Assembly: GCF_014196345.1 (NCBI RefSeq) | Contig: NZ_JACIDN010000006.1 | Coordinates: 248,001 to 312,000 of the forward strand | Reading direction: 5' to 3' | From: Methylobacterium brachythecii | GTDB taxonomy: Bacteria > Pseudomonadota > Alphaproteobacteria > Rhizobiales > Beijerinckiaceae | DNA length: 64,000 nt | Shown here: piece after piece, positions 53,450 through 62,709 of the stretch | Numbering within the stretch: the stretch's first letter is position 1 | Layout: every line of letters begins with the position of its first letter | The notes under the pieces: model-generated | What the model was told of the DNA's origin: nothing | The model's database searches: none | What the model saw: the letters and a program-made list of their open reading frames with translations, nothing else | Made by a program: the position numbers and the translations under genes

Positions 53450-54847
53450 TCAATCCAGCTTGGCGACCGGAGCCCGCACCAGCCCCTCGCGTTCGAGATG
53501 GCGCGCCACCCGCAACGCCACCTCCTCGCGCCACGGTGCGGCGATGATCTGCACGCCGAGGGGCAGCCCGTCATCCGGCCAGACCGGAACGGCGACGACC
53601 GGCAGCCCGATGAACGAGATCGGCTGCGTGAAGATGCCGAGATTGGCCCGGACCGGCAATTCGACGCCATCGAGCACGAAGGTCTTCTGGCCGAGGCGCG
53701 GTGCCCGGCAGGGCGTGGCCGGCGCCAGGATGACGTCGACCTCACGGAACAGGTCAAGCACGGCGGCGCGATACCAGCGGCGGAAGCGCTGGGCACGTTC
53801 GACGAACGGCGCCGGCATCACCGCGCCGGCGATGAGCCTGTCGCGGACGGCCGGGTCGAAATCGCCGCCGCGCTCGCGCAGCCGATCGAGATGGAGGGTC
53901 GCGCCCTCGGCCGCGGTGATGAGATAGGCGGAGGCGCGGGCGCGCGCCGCTTCGGGGATGTCGACGGTCCGTTCGCATCCGAGGGCGCTGGCGAGCGTCC
54001 GAACCGCCTCGAAGGCCTCTGGATCGCCGCTGCGCGCGAAGTATCCGCCGGCCACGGCCACCCGAAGCCCGCCGATGCCGGAATCGACAGTGGGAGCCGT
54101 CGGCTCGATGCCGCGATCCGCCACCACGGGATCGGCCGGGTCCGGCCCCTGCATCGCGTCGAAGGCGAGGGCGAGGTCCTCGACGCTGCGCGCCATCGGC
54201 CCGAGATGGTCGAGGCTGCCGACAAAGGGAAAAGTGCCGCCTCGGCTGAGCCGGCCATAGGTCGGCTTCAGCCCGAAGCAGCCGCACAGGGCCGACGGCA
54301 CGCGAATCGAGCCGTTGGTGTCCGAGCCCAGCACCAGCGGCACGAGACCCGCCGCGATGGCGCCACCGGAGCCACCGGAGGATCCGCCGGACATATGGCC
54401 GAGATCGTGCGGGTTGCGGGTCGGCCCGTCATGCAGGTTCTCGCCGGTGAAGTCGTAGGCGTATTCGCCCATGTTCAAAGCGCCGACGAGGATCGCGTCC
54501 GCCGCCTCGAGCCGAGCGATCAGCGTCGCGTCCCGCTCGGCGGGGGCCCGCTCACGATTGATCTTCGAGCCGGCGCGCGTCGGCAGGCCGGCGACGTCGA
54601 ACAGGTTCTTCACCGCGAACGGCACGCCGGCCAGAGGGCCGAGCGCCTCGCCGCGCGCCCTGGCGGCATCGAGCGCGTCCGCACGCGCCAGGGCGCGTTC
54701 CGAGACGACGTCCGTGAAGCTGTTCACGCGCCCGTCGAGCCGGGCGATACGCTCCAGGACAGTGCTGGTGACCGCATGCGCGCCGACACGGCCCGCCGAG
54801 ACAGCGGACGCGATCTCTGCGGCCGAAGCCGTGCCAAAATCCGTCAT
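53450..54847 (-). CDS. AtzE/HpxY-type amidase
   Basis: A 465-residue amidase-signature enzyme. The Ser-cisSer-Lys triad is seen as Lys80 (PFAVKNLFDVAG), Ser156 or 157 (GGSSGGSGG) and Ser180 (GSDTNGSIRVP). AtzE-type amidases deaminate 1-carboxybiuret; HpxY acts in oxalurate catabolism. Both require a tiny partner of the AtzG type, encoded here immediately upstream with a four-base gap, and both are followed by an AtzH/HpxZ protein, as here. Confidence 0.88.
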   Translation of the reverse strand: MTDFGTASAAEIASAVSAGRVGAHAVTSTVLERIARLDGRVNSFTDVVSERALARADALDAARARGEALGPLAGVPFAVKNLFDVAGLPTRAGSKINRERAPAERDATLIARLEAADAILVGALNMGEYAYDFTGENLHDGPTRNPHDLGHMSGGSSGGSGGAIAAGLVPLVLGSDTNGSIRVPSALCGCFGLKPTYGRLSRGGTFPFVGSLDHLGPMARSVEDLALAFDAMQGPDPADPVVADRGIEPTAPTVDSGIGGLRVAVAGGYFARSGDPEAFEAVRTLASALGCERTVDIPEAARARASAYLITAAEGATLHLDRLRERGGDFDPAVRDRLIAGAVMPAPFVERAQRFRRWYRAAVLDLFREVDVILAPATPCRAPRLGQKTFVLDGVELPVRANLGIFTQPISFIGLPVVAVPVWPDDGLPLGVQIIAAPWREEVALRVARHLEREGLVRAPVAKLD

Positions 54848-54851
54848 CGCA

Positions 54852-55079
54852 TCACGCCTCGTACACCGGAGCCGCCTCGGCTTCGTCAGGCAGCGCGAAG
54901 CCGCCGACGAGGGCGGCCGCCGCCTGGAGCACCTTCAGGTTCGCGACGATGGCTGGCGCCCAGTTCGGCTCGATGGTCAGGTCGAGCAGACCGAGGCCTG
55001 CCTGCAGATAGGCTTCCGGATCGAACTCGGGTCTCGTCTCTGTCGGCAAGGCAGCCCTCCGGGAAACCATCGTTGGCAT
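54852..55079 (-). CDS. AtzG-like small subunit (DUF4089)
   Basis: A 75-residue protein with the DUF4089 pattern [20 protein letters not shown] and an Ala/Val-rich helix ending in [16 protein letters not shown]. AtzG/HpxX proteins form a complex with the AtzE/HpxY amidase and stabilise it. Starts at 55079 and 55070 are possible. It is the first gene of the operon and diverges from adenine deaminase with an 82-base gap. Confidence 0.85.
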   Translation of the reverse strand: MPTMVSRRAALPTETRPEFDPEAYLQAGLGLLDLTIEPNWAPAIVANLKVLQAAAALVGGFALPDEAEAAPVYEA

Positions 55080-55161
55080 CGGCTATGCTGGCCGCCTGCA
55101 ACGCTCGCGCCACTGGACGTCGGGCGCGGCCGCCGATCCGAGTCCAGGGCGAAGGAACGCG

Positions 55162-56970
55162 ATGACCGAATTCAAGCCGCTCAATCGATTCTCCGTCGAA
55201 CCCCTGAGCCGGATGACGCGCCGCCTCGCCGACGTAGCGGGCGGCCGGACCGAGCCCGATCTCGTCATCACCGGCGCGCACGTGCTCTCGACCTATTCCG
55301 AGCGCATCCTGCCAGACCGCGAAATCTGGATCGCCGGCGGCCGGATCGCGGCGGTGAAAGCCGCCGGCTCACACACGGGTGGCGCTCCTCGCTACGACGC
55401 GGCCGGCGGATTGATTGCGCCCGGATTGGTCGATCCGCATCTCCACATCGAGAGCAGCATGATCACGGCCTGCGCCTATGCCGAGGCCGCGTTGATCAAC
55501 GGCACCACCACGATCTTCTGCGACAGCCACGAGATCGGGAACGTCCTCGATTCCAAGGGAATCGAATGGATGCTCGAGGATGCCCGCGAGGCACCCCTCA
55601 ACATCTACCTGACGGTGCCGAGCACGGTACCAGCGACCACTCCGGCCATTGAAACGGCCGGCGGTGATCTCACGCCCGAGAAGATCGCGGCCCTGTTCGA
55701 TGCGTGGCCCGAAGCGCTCGGACTCGGGGAGAAGATGGACTTCGTCGCCGTAGCGATGGGCGAGCCGCGTGCGCACGCGATCATCGCGGCGGCGCTTGAG
55801 CGGGGACGCCCGGTCTCGGGCCACATCTACGGGCGCGACTTCGTGGCGGCCTATGCCGCGAGCGGCGTCACCGACACGCACGAAGCGATCGATGCCGACA
55901 TCGCCGACGACCTCCTGGAAGCCGGCGTCTGGATTTTCCTGCGCGGGGGGCCGCCAACGACGCCCTGGCATTCGCTGCCCAAGGCAATCGGCACGGTGAC
56001 CGAATACGGGGCCGCCTGGAAACGGGTCTGCGCCTGCACGGACGACCGCGATGCCGACGACCTGCTGAATTTCGGTCTCGACTGGGTGGTGCGCGAGGCT
56101 GTGCGCATGGGCATCCCGAAGCCGGCCGCCTGGGCGATGGGCTCTCTGCATCCGGCTACGCGCTATGCGCTCGATGGCGAGATCGGCGGTCTCGGCGGGG
56201 GGCGCCGCGCCGATCTCGTGCTTCTCGACGACGACCTCGTGCCGCAATCGACCTGGTATGGCGGCGAGCTTGTCGTGGAGAGCCGCAAGCCAACGCCGCG
56301 CCTGGAGGCCGCGCTGGCGAGGCCGTATCGCTATCCTGGGCCCGCCTACGCGACGATACACTTGCCCGATCCGCTGCCCGCGCTCGTGCCGCCGCTTCCC
56401 GCCGGACCGTGCATGGTCAACGCGATCCGCACATCGCTGCCCGGCATCGAGCTCGTGCACGAGCGGATCGCACTGACACCGGGCGCGGACTGGGCCTCGA
56501 CCCTCGCGTCGCACGGCCTCTGCCACGTCGCGGTGGTCGAGCGGCACGGGCTCGGCGGCAACGTCGCGCATGGCCTGCTCAGCGCCTTTGGCCTGAGGGC
56601 CGGCGCAGTGGCGAGCAGCGTCGGGCACGATTCGCACAATGGCATCGTCGCCGGACTCGACGAGGCCGACATGCGCATAGCGCTGCAGGCCATCGAGGCC
56701 GTCGGCGGGGGCGTGAGCGTAGTCGAGAACGGCCAGGTCGTCGCGCTGGTGCCGCTGCCGATCGCGGGGCTGCTGTCGGACAAGCGGGTTGACGCGGTCG
56801 CGGAAGAGGTGAGGGCACTGAAGGCTGCCTGGGAGAAGGCCGGCTGCGCGATCCCCTATATGGGCTTCAACCTGATCCCGCTCTCGGTGATCCCGCAGAT
56901 CCGCATCACCGACAAAGGACTCGTGCTGGTGCCGGAGATGCAGCAAGTGCCGCTTTTCGAGGCGGCCTGA
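55162..56970 (+). CDS. ade: Adenine deaminase
   Basis: A 602-residue amidohydrolase converting adenine to hypoxanthine and ammonia. Metal-binding HxH is His93 and His95 in DPHLHIESS; the [10 protein letters not shown] motif at 121-130 and [15 protein letters not shown] near 492 are specific to the Ade (YerA/AdeC) family. GAAGGAACGCG precedes the ATG. It joins the locus by feeding hypoxanthine to xanthine dehydrogenase. Its stop abuts the stop of the allophanate hydrolase gene with no base between them. Confidence 0.94.
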   Translation: MTEFKPLNRFSVEPLSRMTRRLADVAGGRTEPDLVITGAHVLSTYSERILPDREIWIAGGRIAAVKAAGSHTGGAPRYDAAGGLIAPGLVDPHLHIESSMITACAYAEAALINGTTTIFCDSHEIGNVLDSKGIEWMLEDAREAPLNIYLTVPSTVPATTPAIETAGGDLTPEKIAALFDAWPEALGLGEKMDFVAVAMGEPRAHAIIAAALERGRPVSGHIYGRDFVAAYAASGVTDTHEAIDADIADDLLEAGVWIFLRGGPPTTPWHSLPKAIGTVTEYGAAWKRVCACTDDRDADDLLNFGLDWVVREAVRMGIPKPAAWAMGSLHPATRYALDGEIGGLGGGRRADLVLLDDDLVPQSTWYGGELVVESRKPTPRLEAALARPYRYPGPAYATIHLPDPLPALVPPLPAGPCMVNAIRTSLPGIELVHERIALTPGADWASTLASHGLCHVAVVERHGLGGNVAHGLLSAFGLRAGAVASSVGHDSHNGIVAGLDEADMRIALQAIEAVGGGVSVVENGQVVALVPLPIAGLLSDKRVDAVAEEVRALKAAWEKAGCAIPYMGFNLIPLSVIPQIRITDKGLVLVPEMQQVPLFEAA

Positions 56971-58803
56971 TCACGCGCGCAGCGCGTCGACATAGGCTCG
57001 CCAGCCGCCATGCTGGGTGATGTCCCGAGCGCCCGCAGCCGCGTGCGCCTCGCACAGGAAGCCGGTGACGGAGCCGCCATCGGCGAGGGCAATCTTGCCG
57101 ATCCCAAGCGGGGCCGGGATCGCCGCGACGAAGCGTGCGAACCCCTCGGGCGGGAGCGACCAGATCTCGATCTCGATTCCGGGTCCGTAGAAGCCGGGAT
57201 CGCGAACCAGACCTGGCTTCGCAGGCTCGGTGCCGGGCAGGGCATAGAGCCGATAATCGGCCTTGGTGCGCGCCTTCCGCTGCAAGGTCGCGCCGAGCGC
57301 GACCAGCTCTCCGTTGAGCGGCAGACGCGAGAGATGGGCACCGACCACGGCGAGCGAGATGGCCGTTTCCGCCTGTCTCGGCTCCGCCAGACTGGGCAGG
57401 ACGGCTTCACGGTCGAGGCCCGAGCCGCAGGATGCACCGCGGTGAAGTGCGTCGGCGACGGGCGCCAGTGCATCGTCGCTGCCGCCCGGGCCGACCAGCG
57501 TTACGCCCGCCGGCAGGCCATCACTCCGGAAGCCTGCCGGGACGGCGATCGCGGCAAGGCCGAGCAGGTTGGCGAAGTTGGTGTAGAGCCCCAGGCGGCT
57601 GTTGAGCGTGATCGGCTCCGCCTGCATCTCGGCGACCGTGTAGGTGGTGGGGGCGGTCGGCAGCAGTAGCAGATCGACGCGCGCGAAAATGGCCTCGGCC
57701 TCGCGCTTCAGTGCCTCGAACCGATAGCGGCCCTTGAAGGCATCGACGGCGCTGAAGCGCTCGGCAGACGCGACGATGGCGCGCACGCTCGGATCGAAAT
57801 CATCGGCATTCGAGCCGAAGAACGTCTCGACCGCTGCAAGCCGCTCGGCCACCCACGGGCCGCCATAGAGTAGCTCGGCGATCTCACGGAGAGGACCGTA
57901 GTCGAACGGGACGGCGATGGCGCCCTTGGCCTCGAGCCGCGCCACCGATGCGTCGTAGAGCCGCTCGGTTTCTCGATCGCCGAAGAATTCGCGATCGGTC
58001 CCCGTCAGAACGCCGAAGCGGGGACTGGCCGGGAGTGCGGCGGCCTCGATGCGGCGCGCGTAGCTGTCTGCCGGATCGAAGCCTTCGGCGATGCGGCGGA
58101 TGGCGATGCCATCCGCGACGCTGAGCGAGAACACGGTGATGCAGTCGAGGCTGCGGCAGGCGGGCACGAGGCCGGTCGTGCTGAGTAGGCCCGGTGTCGG
58201 CTTTATGCCGACGAGGTTGTTGAAGGCGGCGGGCACTCGGCCGGAGCCGGCGGTGTCGGTGCCGAGCGCTAAGCTCGCAAGACCCGCCGCGACCGCCACC
58301 GCGGAGCCGGAGCTCGACCCACCGGAAATGTAGTCGGCGGAGAAGACGCTGCGCGGAGCGCCATAAGGAGACCGCGTACCGTTGAGGCCGGTGGCAAACT
58401 GGTCGAGGTTGGTCTTGCCCGTGACGAGGGCGCCCGCCTGCTTCAGACGCTCGACCACACGGGCGTCGTGCTCGGGCGTGTAGGCGAAGGCAGGGCAAGC
58501 GGCTGTGGTGGGAAGGCCCGCGACGTCGATATTGTCCTTCACCGCGAAGGGGACGCCCCAGAGCGGGAGCGAATTCGGCTCTGGATGCTCCGCCATCAAG
58601 GCGCGGGCCGCGGCGATCAGAGCCGCGCGGGGCAGCGCCGTGATGAAGATCGCCGGATCGGTCGAGGACTCCATCCGGTCGGCGACGATGGTCGCTACAT
58701 CGACCGGGCTCATCGATCCCTCGGCGTAGACCGCGCGCAGAGCGGCGAGCGTCAGCATCAAGGGAAGGCCAAGGCTCGCGCCACTCTGCTCACCAGCGTG
58801 CAT
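56971..58803 (-). CDS. atzF: Allophanate hydrolase
   Basis: A 610-residue amidase-signature enzyme with the extra C-terminal domain that marks allophanate hydrolases. Triad: Lys89 (PFAVKDNIDVAG), Ser164 area (GGSSSGSA) and Ser187 (GTDTAGSGRVP). The C-terminal domain ends in GSVTGFLCEAHA and DITQHGGWRAYVDAL, which is characteristic. It splits allophanate into ammonia and carbon dioxide. Its substrate would come from biuret through the BiuH-like enzyme at 61990-62709, or from the AtzE/AtzH module. GAGAGG precedes the ATG, and a palindrome CATGTATACATG lies just upstream. Confidence 0.93.
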   Translation of the reverse strand: MHAGEQSGASLGLPLMLTLAALRAVYAEGSMSPVDVATIVADRMESSTDPAIFITALPRAALIAAARALMAEHPEPNSLPLWGVPFAVKDNIDVAGLPTTAACPAFAYTPEHDARVVERLKQAGALVTGKTNLDQFATGLNGTRSPYGAPRSVFSADYISGGSSSGSAVAVAAGLASLALGTDTAGSGRVPAAFNNLVGIKPTPGLLSTTGLVPACRSLDCITVFSLSVADGIAIRRIAEGFDPADSYARRIEAAALPASPRFGVLTGTDREFFGDRETERLYDASVARLEAKGAIAVPFDYGPLREIAELLYGGPWVAERLAAVETFFGSNADDFDPSVRAIVASAERFSAVDAFKGRYRFEALKREAEAIFARVDLLLLPTAPTTYTVAEMQAEPITLNSRLGLYTNFANLLGLAAIAVPAGFRSDGLPAGVTLVGPGGSDDALAPVADALHRGASCGSGLDREAVLPSLAEPRQAETAISLAVVGAHLSRLPLNGELVALGATLQRKARTKADYRLYALPGTEPAKPGLVRDPGFYGPGIEIEIWSLPPEGFARFVAAIPAPLGIGKIALADGGSVTGFLCEAHAAAGARDITQHGGWRAYVDALRA

Positions 58804-58813
58804 TGCTGCCTCT

Positions 58814-58825
58814 CATGTATACATG
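58814..58825. promoter_or_regulatory. Palindrome upstream of atzF, candidate GntR operator
   Basis: CATGTATACATG is a 12-base perfect palindrome 11-22 bases before the atzF start. TGTATACA cores are typical for FCD-type GntR regulators, and one is encoded 6 kb away. It also overlaps the region between the LysR gene and atzF. Confidence 0.45.
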
Positions 58826-58917
58826 CGGGAGGGCTGACCACGGGACAGCCTGCATCCGTCGTGCCGTGCGTCCACTCGAGCAAGCCTGCTGCCACGTTCG
58901 CGGGAACGCGATCGCAT

Positions 58918-59865
58918 TCATGTCTCCGCCAGGGCCCGGGCACCCTCCTGGGCCTCGACAGGGGGATCCGACACCTGCTCGGCGAAGCGTCGGATCAGCC
59001 AGCGGCCGGCTGGACCCGGCGGCCTGTCGGTGCGGTAGATCGCGGTGAAGGGCAGGCGGCGGTGCTTGGCTTCCGGCATGTGCAATTCGACCAGACGGCC
59101 GGCATCTAGATCGGCCTGGACCATGTGGGCCGGCATGCTGCCCCAGCCGATGCCGGCCAACAGCAGCGTGTGCTTCGAGCTGAGGTCGGACAGGCGCCAA
59201 GTGCGGGTAGCGACCACGCCGAATTCCTGGCCCTCCGACAGAGGCGAGCGGTCGGCGATGACGAGCTGGATGTGATCCCGCGCCGCGCCCGGCGTCGAGG
59301 CATCCGCAGTGGCGAGCGGGTGCGAGGGCGCCGCGACCTGCAGCATTTCGACGTCGCCCACTGCAATGTGCTCCAGAGGGTCGCTCGCTCGGTCCCACAG
59401 CTCCACGCCGATGCCGATCACCGCGCGGCCAGTCGAGACGTATTGCTGGATCGCTCCGAGCGCCTCGACGTTCAGCCGCAAGGCGACCGTTGGAAACTGC
59501 ACCTGGAACGCACGGAGGGCATCGACAAGCCGCTCACCCGGCATCAGCACGCTCACGACGAGACTGACCTCGGCTTCCAGGCCGCTCAGCATGCCGCTGA
59601 CCTTCGCCCTCAAGCCATCGAGACTGTGAGTCACCGTGCGCGCCTCGGCCAGCACGGCGTGGCCGGCTTCCGTCAGCTGCGGCTTACGGGTCGATTCCCG
59701 ATCGAACAACGGCAAGCCGAGCTGCAGTTCCAGATTGGCGATGGCGTAGCTGATCACCGATGTTGCCCGGTTCAGCCGGCGCCCGGCCGCGGCGAAACTC
59801 CCGGTCTCGACCACGCACAGAAAAACCCGAAGCTGATCGAGCGTCGGGGTTCCGACGGCCGCCAT
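58918..59865 (-). CDS. LysR-type regulator of the nitrogen block
   Basis: A 315-residue LysR protein: helix-turn-helix QLRVFLCVVETGSFAAAGRR and an effector domain from about 95 to 295. The start at 59865 is fixed by GAGGAG six bases upstream. That ribosome site lies in a perfect 16-base stem. It is encoded 114 bases upstream of atzF on the same strand and is the likely local regulator; atzR of cyanurate operons is also a LysR. Confidence 0.87.
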   Translation of the reverse strand: MAAVGTPTLDQLRVFLCVVETGSFAAAGRRLNRATSVISYAIANLELQLGLPLFDRESTRKPQLTEAGHAVLAEARTVTHSLDGLRAKVSGMLSGLEAEVSLVVSVLMPGERLVDALRAFQVQFPTVALRLNVEALGAIQQYVSTGRAVIGIGVELWDRASDPLEHIAVGDVEMLQVAAPSHPLATADASTPGAARDHIQLVIADRSPLSEGQEFGVVATRTWRLSDLSSKHTLLLAGIGWGSMPAHMVQADLDAGRLVELHMPEAKHRRLPFTAIYRTDRPPGPAGRWLIRRFAEQVSDPPVEAQEGARALAET

Positions 59866-59914
59866 GCCGAACTCCTCGAACGATGCGCCGATCGGCGCTT
59901 CGAGGAGTTCGGCA
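59865..59914 (-). promoter_or_regulatory. Leader hairpin covering the LysR ribosome site and start
   Basis: Arms of 16 bases (59865-59880 and 59899-59914; TGCCGAACTCCTCGAA and its complement) surround an 18-base centre that itself contains GCGCCGATCGGCGC. In the mRNA the GAGGAG site and the A of the start codon are inside the stem. Confidence 0.6.
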
Positions 59915-59966
59915 AGCAAGCCTGAAGCCGAAACCGTGGCCCTGGAGCCTCGATGCGGCAGACGCG

Positions 59967-59994
59967 AAAAAGCCGGCCCCTGCGGACCGGCTTT
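59967..59994 (-). terminator. Rho-independent terminator of the small secreted protein gene
   Basis: On the minus strand AAAGCCGG and CCGGCTTT arms with a GC-rich loop run into TTTTTCGC, 25 bases past the stop at 60020. Confidence 0.8.
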
Positions 59995-60019
59995 GCGAGA
60001 GACCGTTTGGCGTCTGCGT

Positions 60020-60301
60020 TCAGCGGGCGCTGCCGGAGCGGTGGGCACGTGGAGCGGCGATCGAACTGGTGGTGTAGATCCCTTCCACCGAGACCTCGCC
60101 GGGGGCTTGGCGGTACGACCGGCCGTCGTAGCCCGAGAGGTTGGAGGCGGCGGCGCTGCCCTCGAAGCCACCCGGAGCCGCAGCGGCCGGGATGCCGGCA
60201 GGAGCGGTGTAGCTCTGGGCCGAGGCGACGGCCGGCAGACCAGCGACCAGGGAAAGGGCGAGAACGGAAGCGGTGAGGATACGGGACACGGCGGGCTCCA
60301 T
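60020..60301 (-). CDS. Small secreted Ala/Ser/Gly-rich protein
   Basis: A 93-residue exported protein with a signal peptide (VSRILTASVLALSLVAGLPA, cleavage after ASA) and a short low-complexity mature part containing GGFEGSAAASNLSGYDGRSY. The ATG at 60301 gives a good signal peptide; the frame extends ten codons further. It has its own terminator and seems unrelated to the neighbouring operons. Similar small exported proteins are common in Methylobacterium. Confidence 0.6.
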   Translation of the reverse strand: MEPAVSRILTASVLALSLVAGLPAVASAQSYTAPAGIPAAAAPGGFEGSAAASNLSGYDGRSYRQAPGEVSVEGIYTTSSIAAPRAHRSGSAR

Positions 60302-60439
60302 CAGTTCGGTGTGGCGGCCTGTTGCCGTCATCTGATGGAGTGAAAGTGGACCCGCGCAGCTCCTCGCAAAACCCGAATAAGATCGATGGAAACGTTCGAA
60401 AAAATCGAAAAGACATCGATCGGCAAGATCGGTGCCCCG

Positions 60440-61984
60440 TCAGTGATGCCCCGCCATATGCTGCCCGATCGCGCCGACCTCCGCCTCCGCCGCCAGCGTC
60501 TCGTAGACGAGCCGCCCCTCCGACATTACGACGATGCGGTCGGACAATTCGAGGATCTCATCGAGATCCTCGCTGATCAGCAGGACCGCCGCGCCGCCGT
60601 TCCGCGCGGCGACGATCCGGTTGCGGATCTCGGATACTGCGGCGAAGTCCAGGCCGAAACACGGGTTGACGACGATCAGGAGATCGACCGGATCGGTCAG
60701 CTCCCGAGCCAGGACCGCACGCTGGACGTTGCCGCCCGAGAGCGTAGCGATCGGCGCTTCGGACGAGGCGGTCTTCACTTTGAAGCGGGCGATGAGGTCC
60801 TTGGCGCGCCGTGACATGGCACCCTTGTCGAGCCACAGGGTCGGCGGCTTCTGCGGATCGTCGCCGCGCCTGTCGAAGGCCCGGAAGGCGAGGTTCTCGG
60901 CCACCGACATCCGCGGCGCGCAGGCGTTGCGCAGCGGCTCCTCGGGGATGAAGCGCACGCGGCGCGAGCGGCTCTCGACCCGCTTGCCAGTATAGGGCGT
61001 GCCCGCGACGACGACCCGGCCGCCGGTGGCGCGGATCTGGCCGCCGAGCACGTCGGCGAGTTCCTTCTGTCCGTTGCCCGACACGCCTGCGATGCCAACG
61101 ATCTCCCGCGCCCGGACGCGCAGGTCGTCGATGGCGATGTGGCGCAGGCCCGAGACATCCGTGGCGGTCACCTTCTCCACGCGCAGGATTTCGCGCTCGG
61201 GATCCGGCTCGCCGAGGCGCGCGGCGATGGTCCGGGTCGTGCGCTCGCCGATCATCATCGCCGCCATGTCGTCGCGCGACAGGACGCCGACCGCGCCGCC
61301 GCCGACGAGCTTGCCGCGTCGCAGGACGCTGAGTGAGCGGGCGAAGGTCTCGACCTCTCGGAATTTGTGGCTGATCATCAGCACGCTTAGATCGCCGCGA
61401 TCCGTCATGGCGCGGAGCAGGCCCAGGACCTCCTCGGCCTCGGCCGGGGTGAGCACCGAGGTCGGCTCGTCGAGGATCAGGAAGCGAGCCTTGAGATAGA
61501 GCTGCTTGACGATTTCGAGCTTCTGCTTCTCACCGGCCGCCAATTCGGCGACCGGGCGGTCGAGGTTCAGCTTGAACGGCATCCGCCCCATGAAGTCGGC
61601 GAGCGCGGCTCGCTCCGAGGACCAGTGGAGGATCGCCGGGGCATCCGCGCGGGAGATCACGAGGTTCTCCGCGCCGGTCAGCGAGGGCACTAGGGTGAAG
61701 TGCTGGTAGACCATGCCGAGGCCGCGCGCCTGCGCGCCCTTCGGGTTGGTGATCTCGGCCTCGCGGCCATCGACGAGCACCGAACCTGACGTCGGCGCGT
61801 AAAAGCCCATCACGCATTTGACGAGGGTCGACTTGCCGGCGCCGTTCTCGCCGAGCAGGGCGTGGAAGCCGCCCGGCTCGATCTTCATCGAGACGTCGTC
61901 GAGGGCGGTGAAGGCGCCGAAGCGCTTCGTCATGCCGATGGTCTCGACGCCGATGGCGCCGGTAGCGGGGGCATCCGGCTCCAT
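60440..61984 (-). CDS. BMP-family ABC transporter ATPase (two ATPase domains)
   Basis: A 514-residue protein with tandem ATPase domains, as in sugar and nucleoside importers (YufO, NupO). The first domain has GENGAGKST, the signature ELAAGEKQK and Walker B LILDEPTSVLT. The second lacks a canonical Walker A (VSGNGQKEL), has LSGGNVQR, and its Walker B reads LLIVVNPCFGLD with Asn instead of the catalytic Glu, as is common in this family. It starts five bases after the biuret hydrolase gene. The substrate is probably a nucleoside-like or ureide compound used by the co-encoded amidases. Confidence 0.9.
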   Translation of the reverse strand: MEPDAPATGAIGVETIGMTKRFGAFTALDDVSMKIEPGGFHALLGENGAGKSTLVKCVMGFYAPTSGSVLVDGREAEITNPKGAQARGLGMVYQHFTLVPSLTGAENLVISRADAPAILHWSSERAALADFMGRMPFKLNLDRPVAELAAGEKQKLEIVKQLYLKARFLILDEPTSVLTPAEAEEVLGLLRAMTDRGDLSVLMISHKFREVETFARSLSVLRRGKLVGGGAVGVLSRDDMAAMMIGERTTRTIAARLGEPDPEREILRVEKVTATDVSGLRHIAIDDLRVRAREIVGIAGVSGNGQKELADVLGGQIRATGGRVVVAGTPYTGKRVESRSRRVRFIPEEPLRNACAPRMSVAENLAFRAFDRRGDDPQKPPTLWLDKGAMSRRAKDLIARFKVKTASSEAPIATLSGGNVQRAVLARELTDPVDLLIVVNPCFGLDFAAVSEIRNRIVAARNGGAAVLLISEDLDEILELSDRIVVMSEGRLVYETLAAEAEVGAIGQHMAGHH

Positions 61985-61989
61985 CGTGG

Positions 61990-62709
61990 TCAGCCCATCG
62001 CCGCGAGGAGCGCCTCGGAGGAGGCGATGGCGCCGAACACGCCGCCCTGCATCGTCACCATCTTCAGCGCGGCCTCATGGTTGCCGGCATCGGTGGCGGC
62101 CGTGCCGTCGGTGACGATGACGCATTCGAAGCCGCGGTCATTGGCCTCGCGCATCGTCGTGTGCACGCAGACATCCGTGGTGATGCCGGTGAGGATCAGG
62201 TTGCGGATGCCGCGCTGATTCAGGATCAGCTCGAGATCGGTGGCGCAGAACGAGCCCTTTCCGGGCTTGTCGATGATCGGCTCGCCGGGGAGGGGCGCGA
62301 GTTCGGGGATGATCTCCCAGCCGGGCTCTCCGCGCACCAGCACGCGGCCGCAGGGGCCGGGATCGCCGATGCCGGCGCCCATCTGGCGCGAGCGCCAGAG
62401 CTTGTTGGCCGGCAGGTCGGCGAGATCAGGACGATGGCCCTCACGGGTGTGGATCACGTGGTAGCCGAGCCGGCGCGCGGCGGCGAGCAGGCTGCCGATC
62501 GGCCCGATGGGCGCACGGGTGAGCGCGAGGTCGTAGCCCATCGTATCGACATAGCCGCCGACGCCGCAGAAGTCGGTCTGCATGTCGATGATGACGAGCG
62601 CCGTGTTGTCCGGCCGCAGGTCGCCGTCCCAGGGCCAGGGATAGGGCTTAGCCTCGGCGTACCGGCCGTTGGTCGGCATTCCTGCGGCGGGCATGGGGCT
62701 GGCGCTCAT
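61990..62709 (-). CDS. biuH: Biuret hydrolase (isochorismatase-like amidase)
   Basis: A 239-residue cysteine hydrolase. The catalytic triad is Asp42 ([10 protein letters not shown]), Lys148 ([14 protein letters not shown]) and Cys181 ([18 protein letters not shown]). The spacings of 106 and 139 residues equal those I recall for Rhizobium biuret hydrolase (Asp36, Lys142, Cys175). The blocks [17 protein letters not shown] and [12 protein letters not shown] are also typical of BiuH rather than of ureidoacrylate hydrolase RutB. It converts biuret to allophanate and ammonia, and allophanate is the AtzF substrate. AAGGAGG precedes the ATG, which overlaps the amiF stop as ATGA. Confidence 0.88.
   Translation of the reverse strand: MSASPMPAAGMPTNGRYAEAKPYPWPWDGDLRPDNTALVIIDMQTDFCGVGGYVDTMGYDLALTRAPIGPIGSLLAAARRLGYHVIHTREGHRPDLADLPANKLWRSRQMGAGIGDPGPCGRVLVRGEPGWEIIPELAPLPGEPIIDKPGKGSFCATDLELILNQRGIRNLILTGITTDVCVHTTMREANDRGFECVIVTDGTAATDAGNHEAALKMVTMQGGVFGAIASSEALLAAMG

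Noticed and set aside
61990..62709. Calling this gene ureidoacrylate amidohydrolase RutB
   Set aside because: No other rut gene is present, and the motif blocks and triad spacing agree with biuret hydrolase; atzF nearby supports this.
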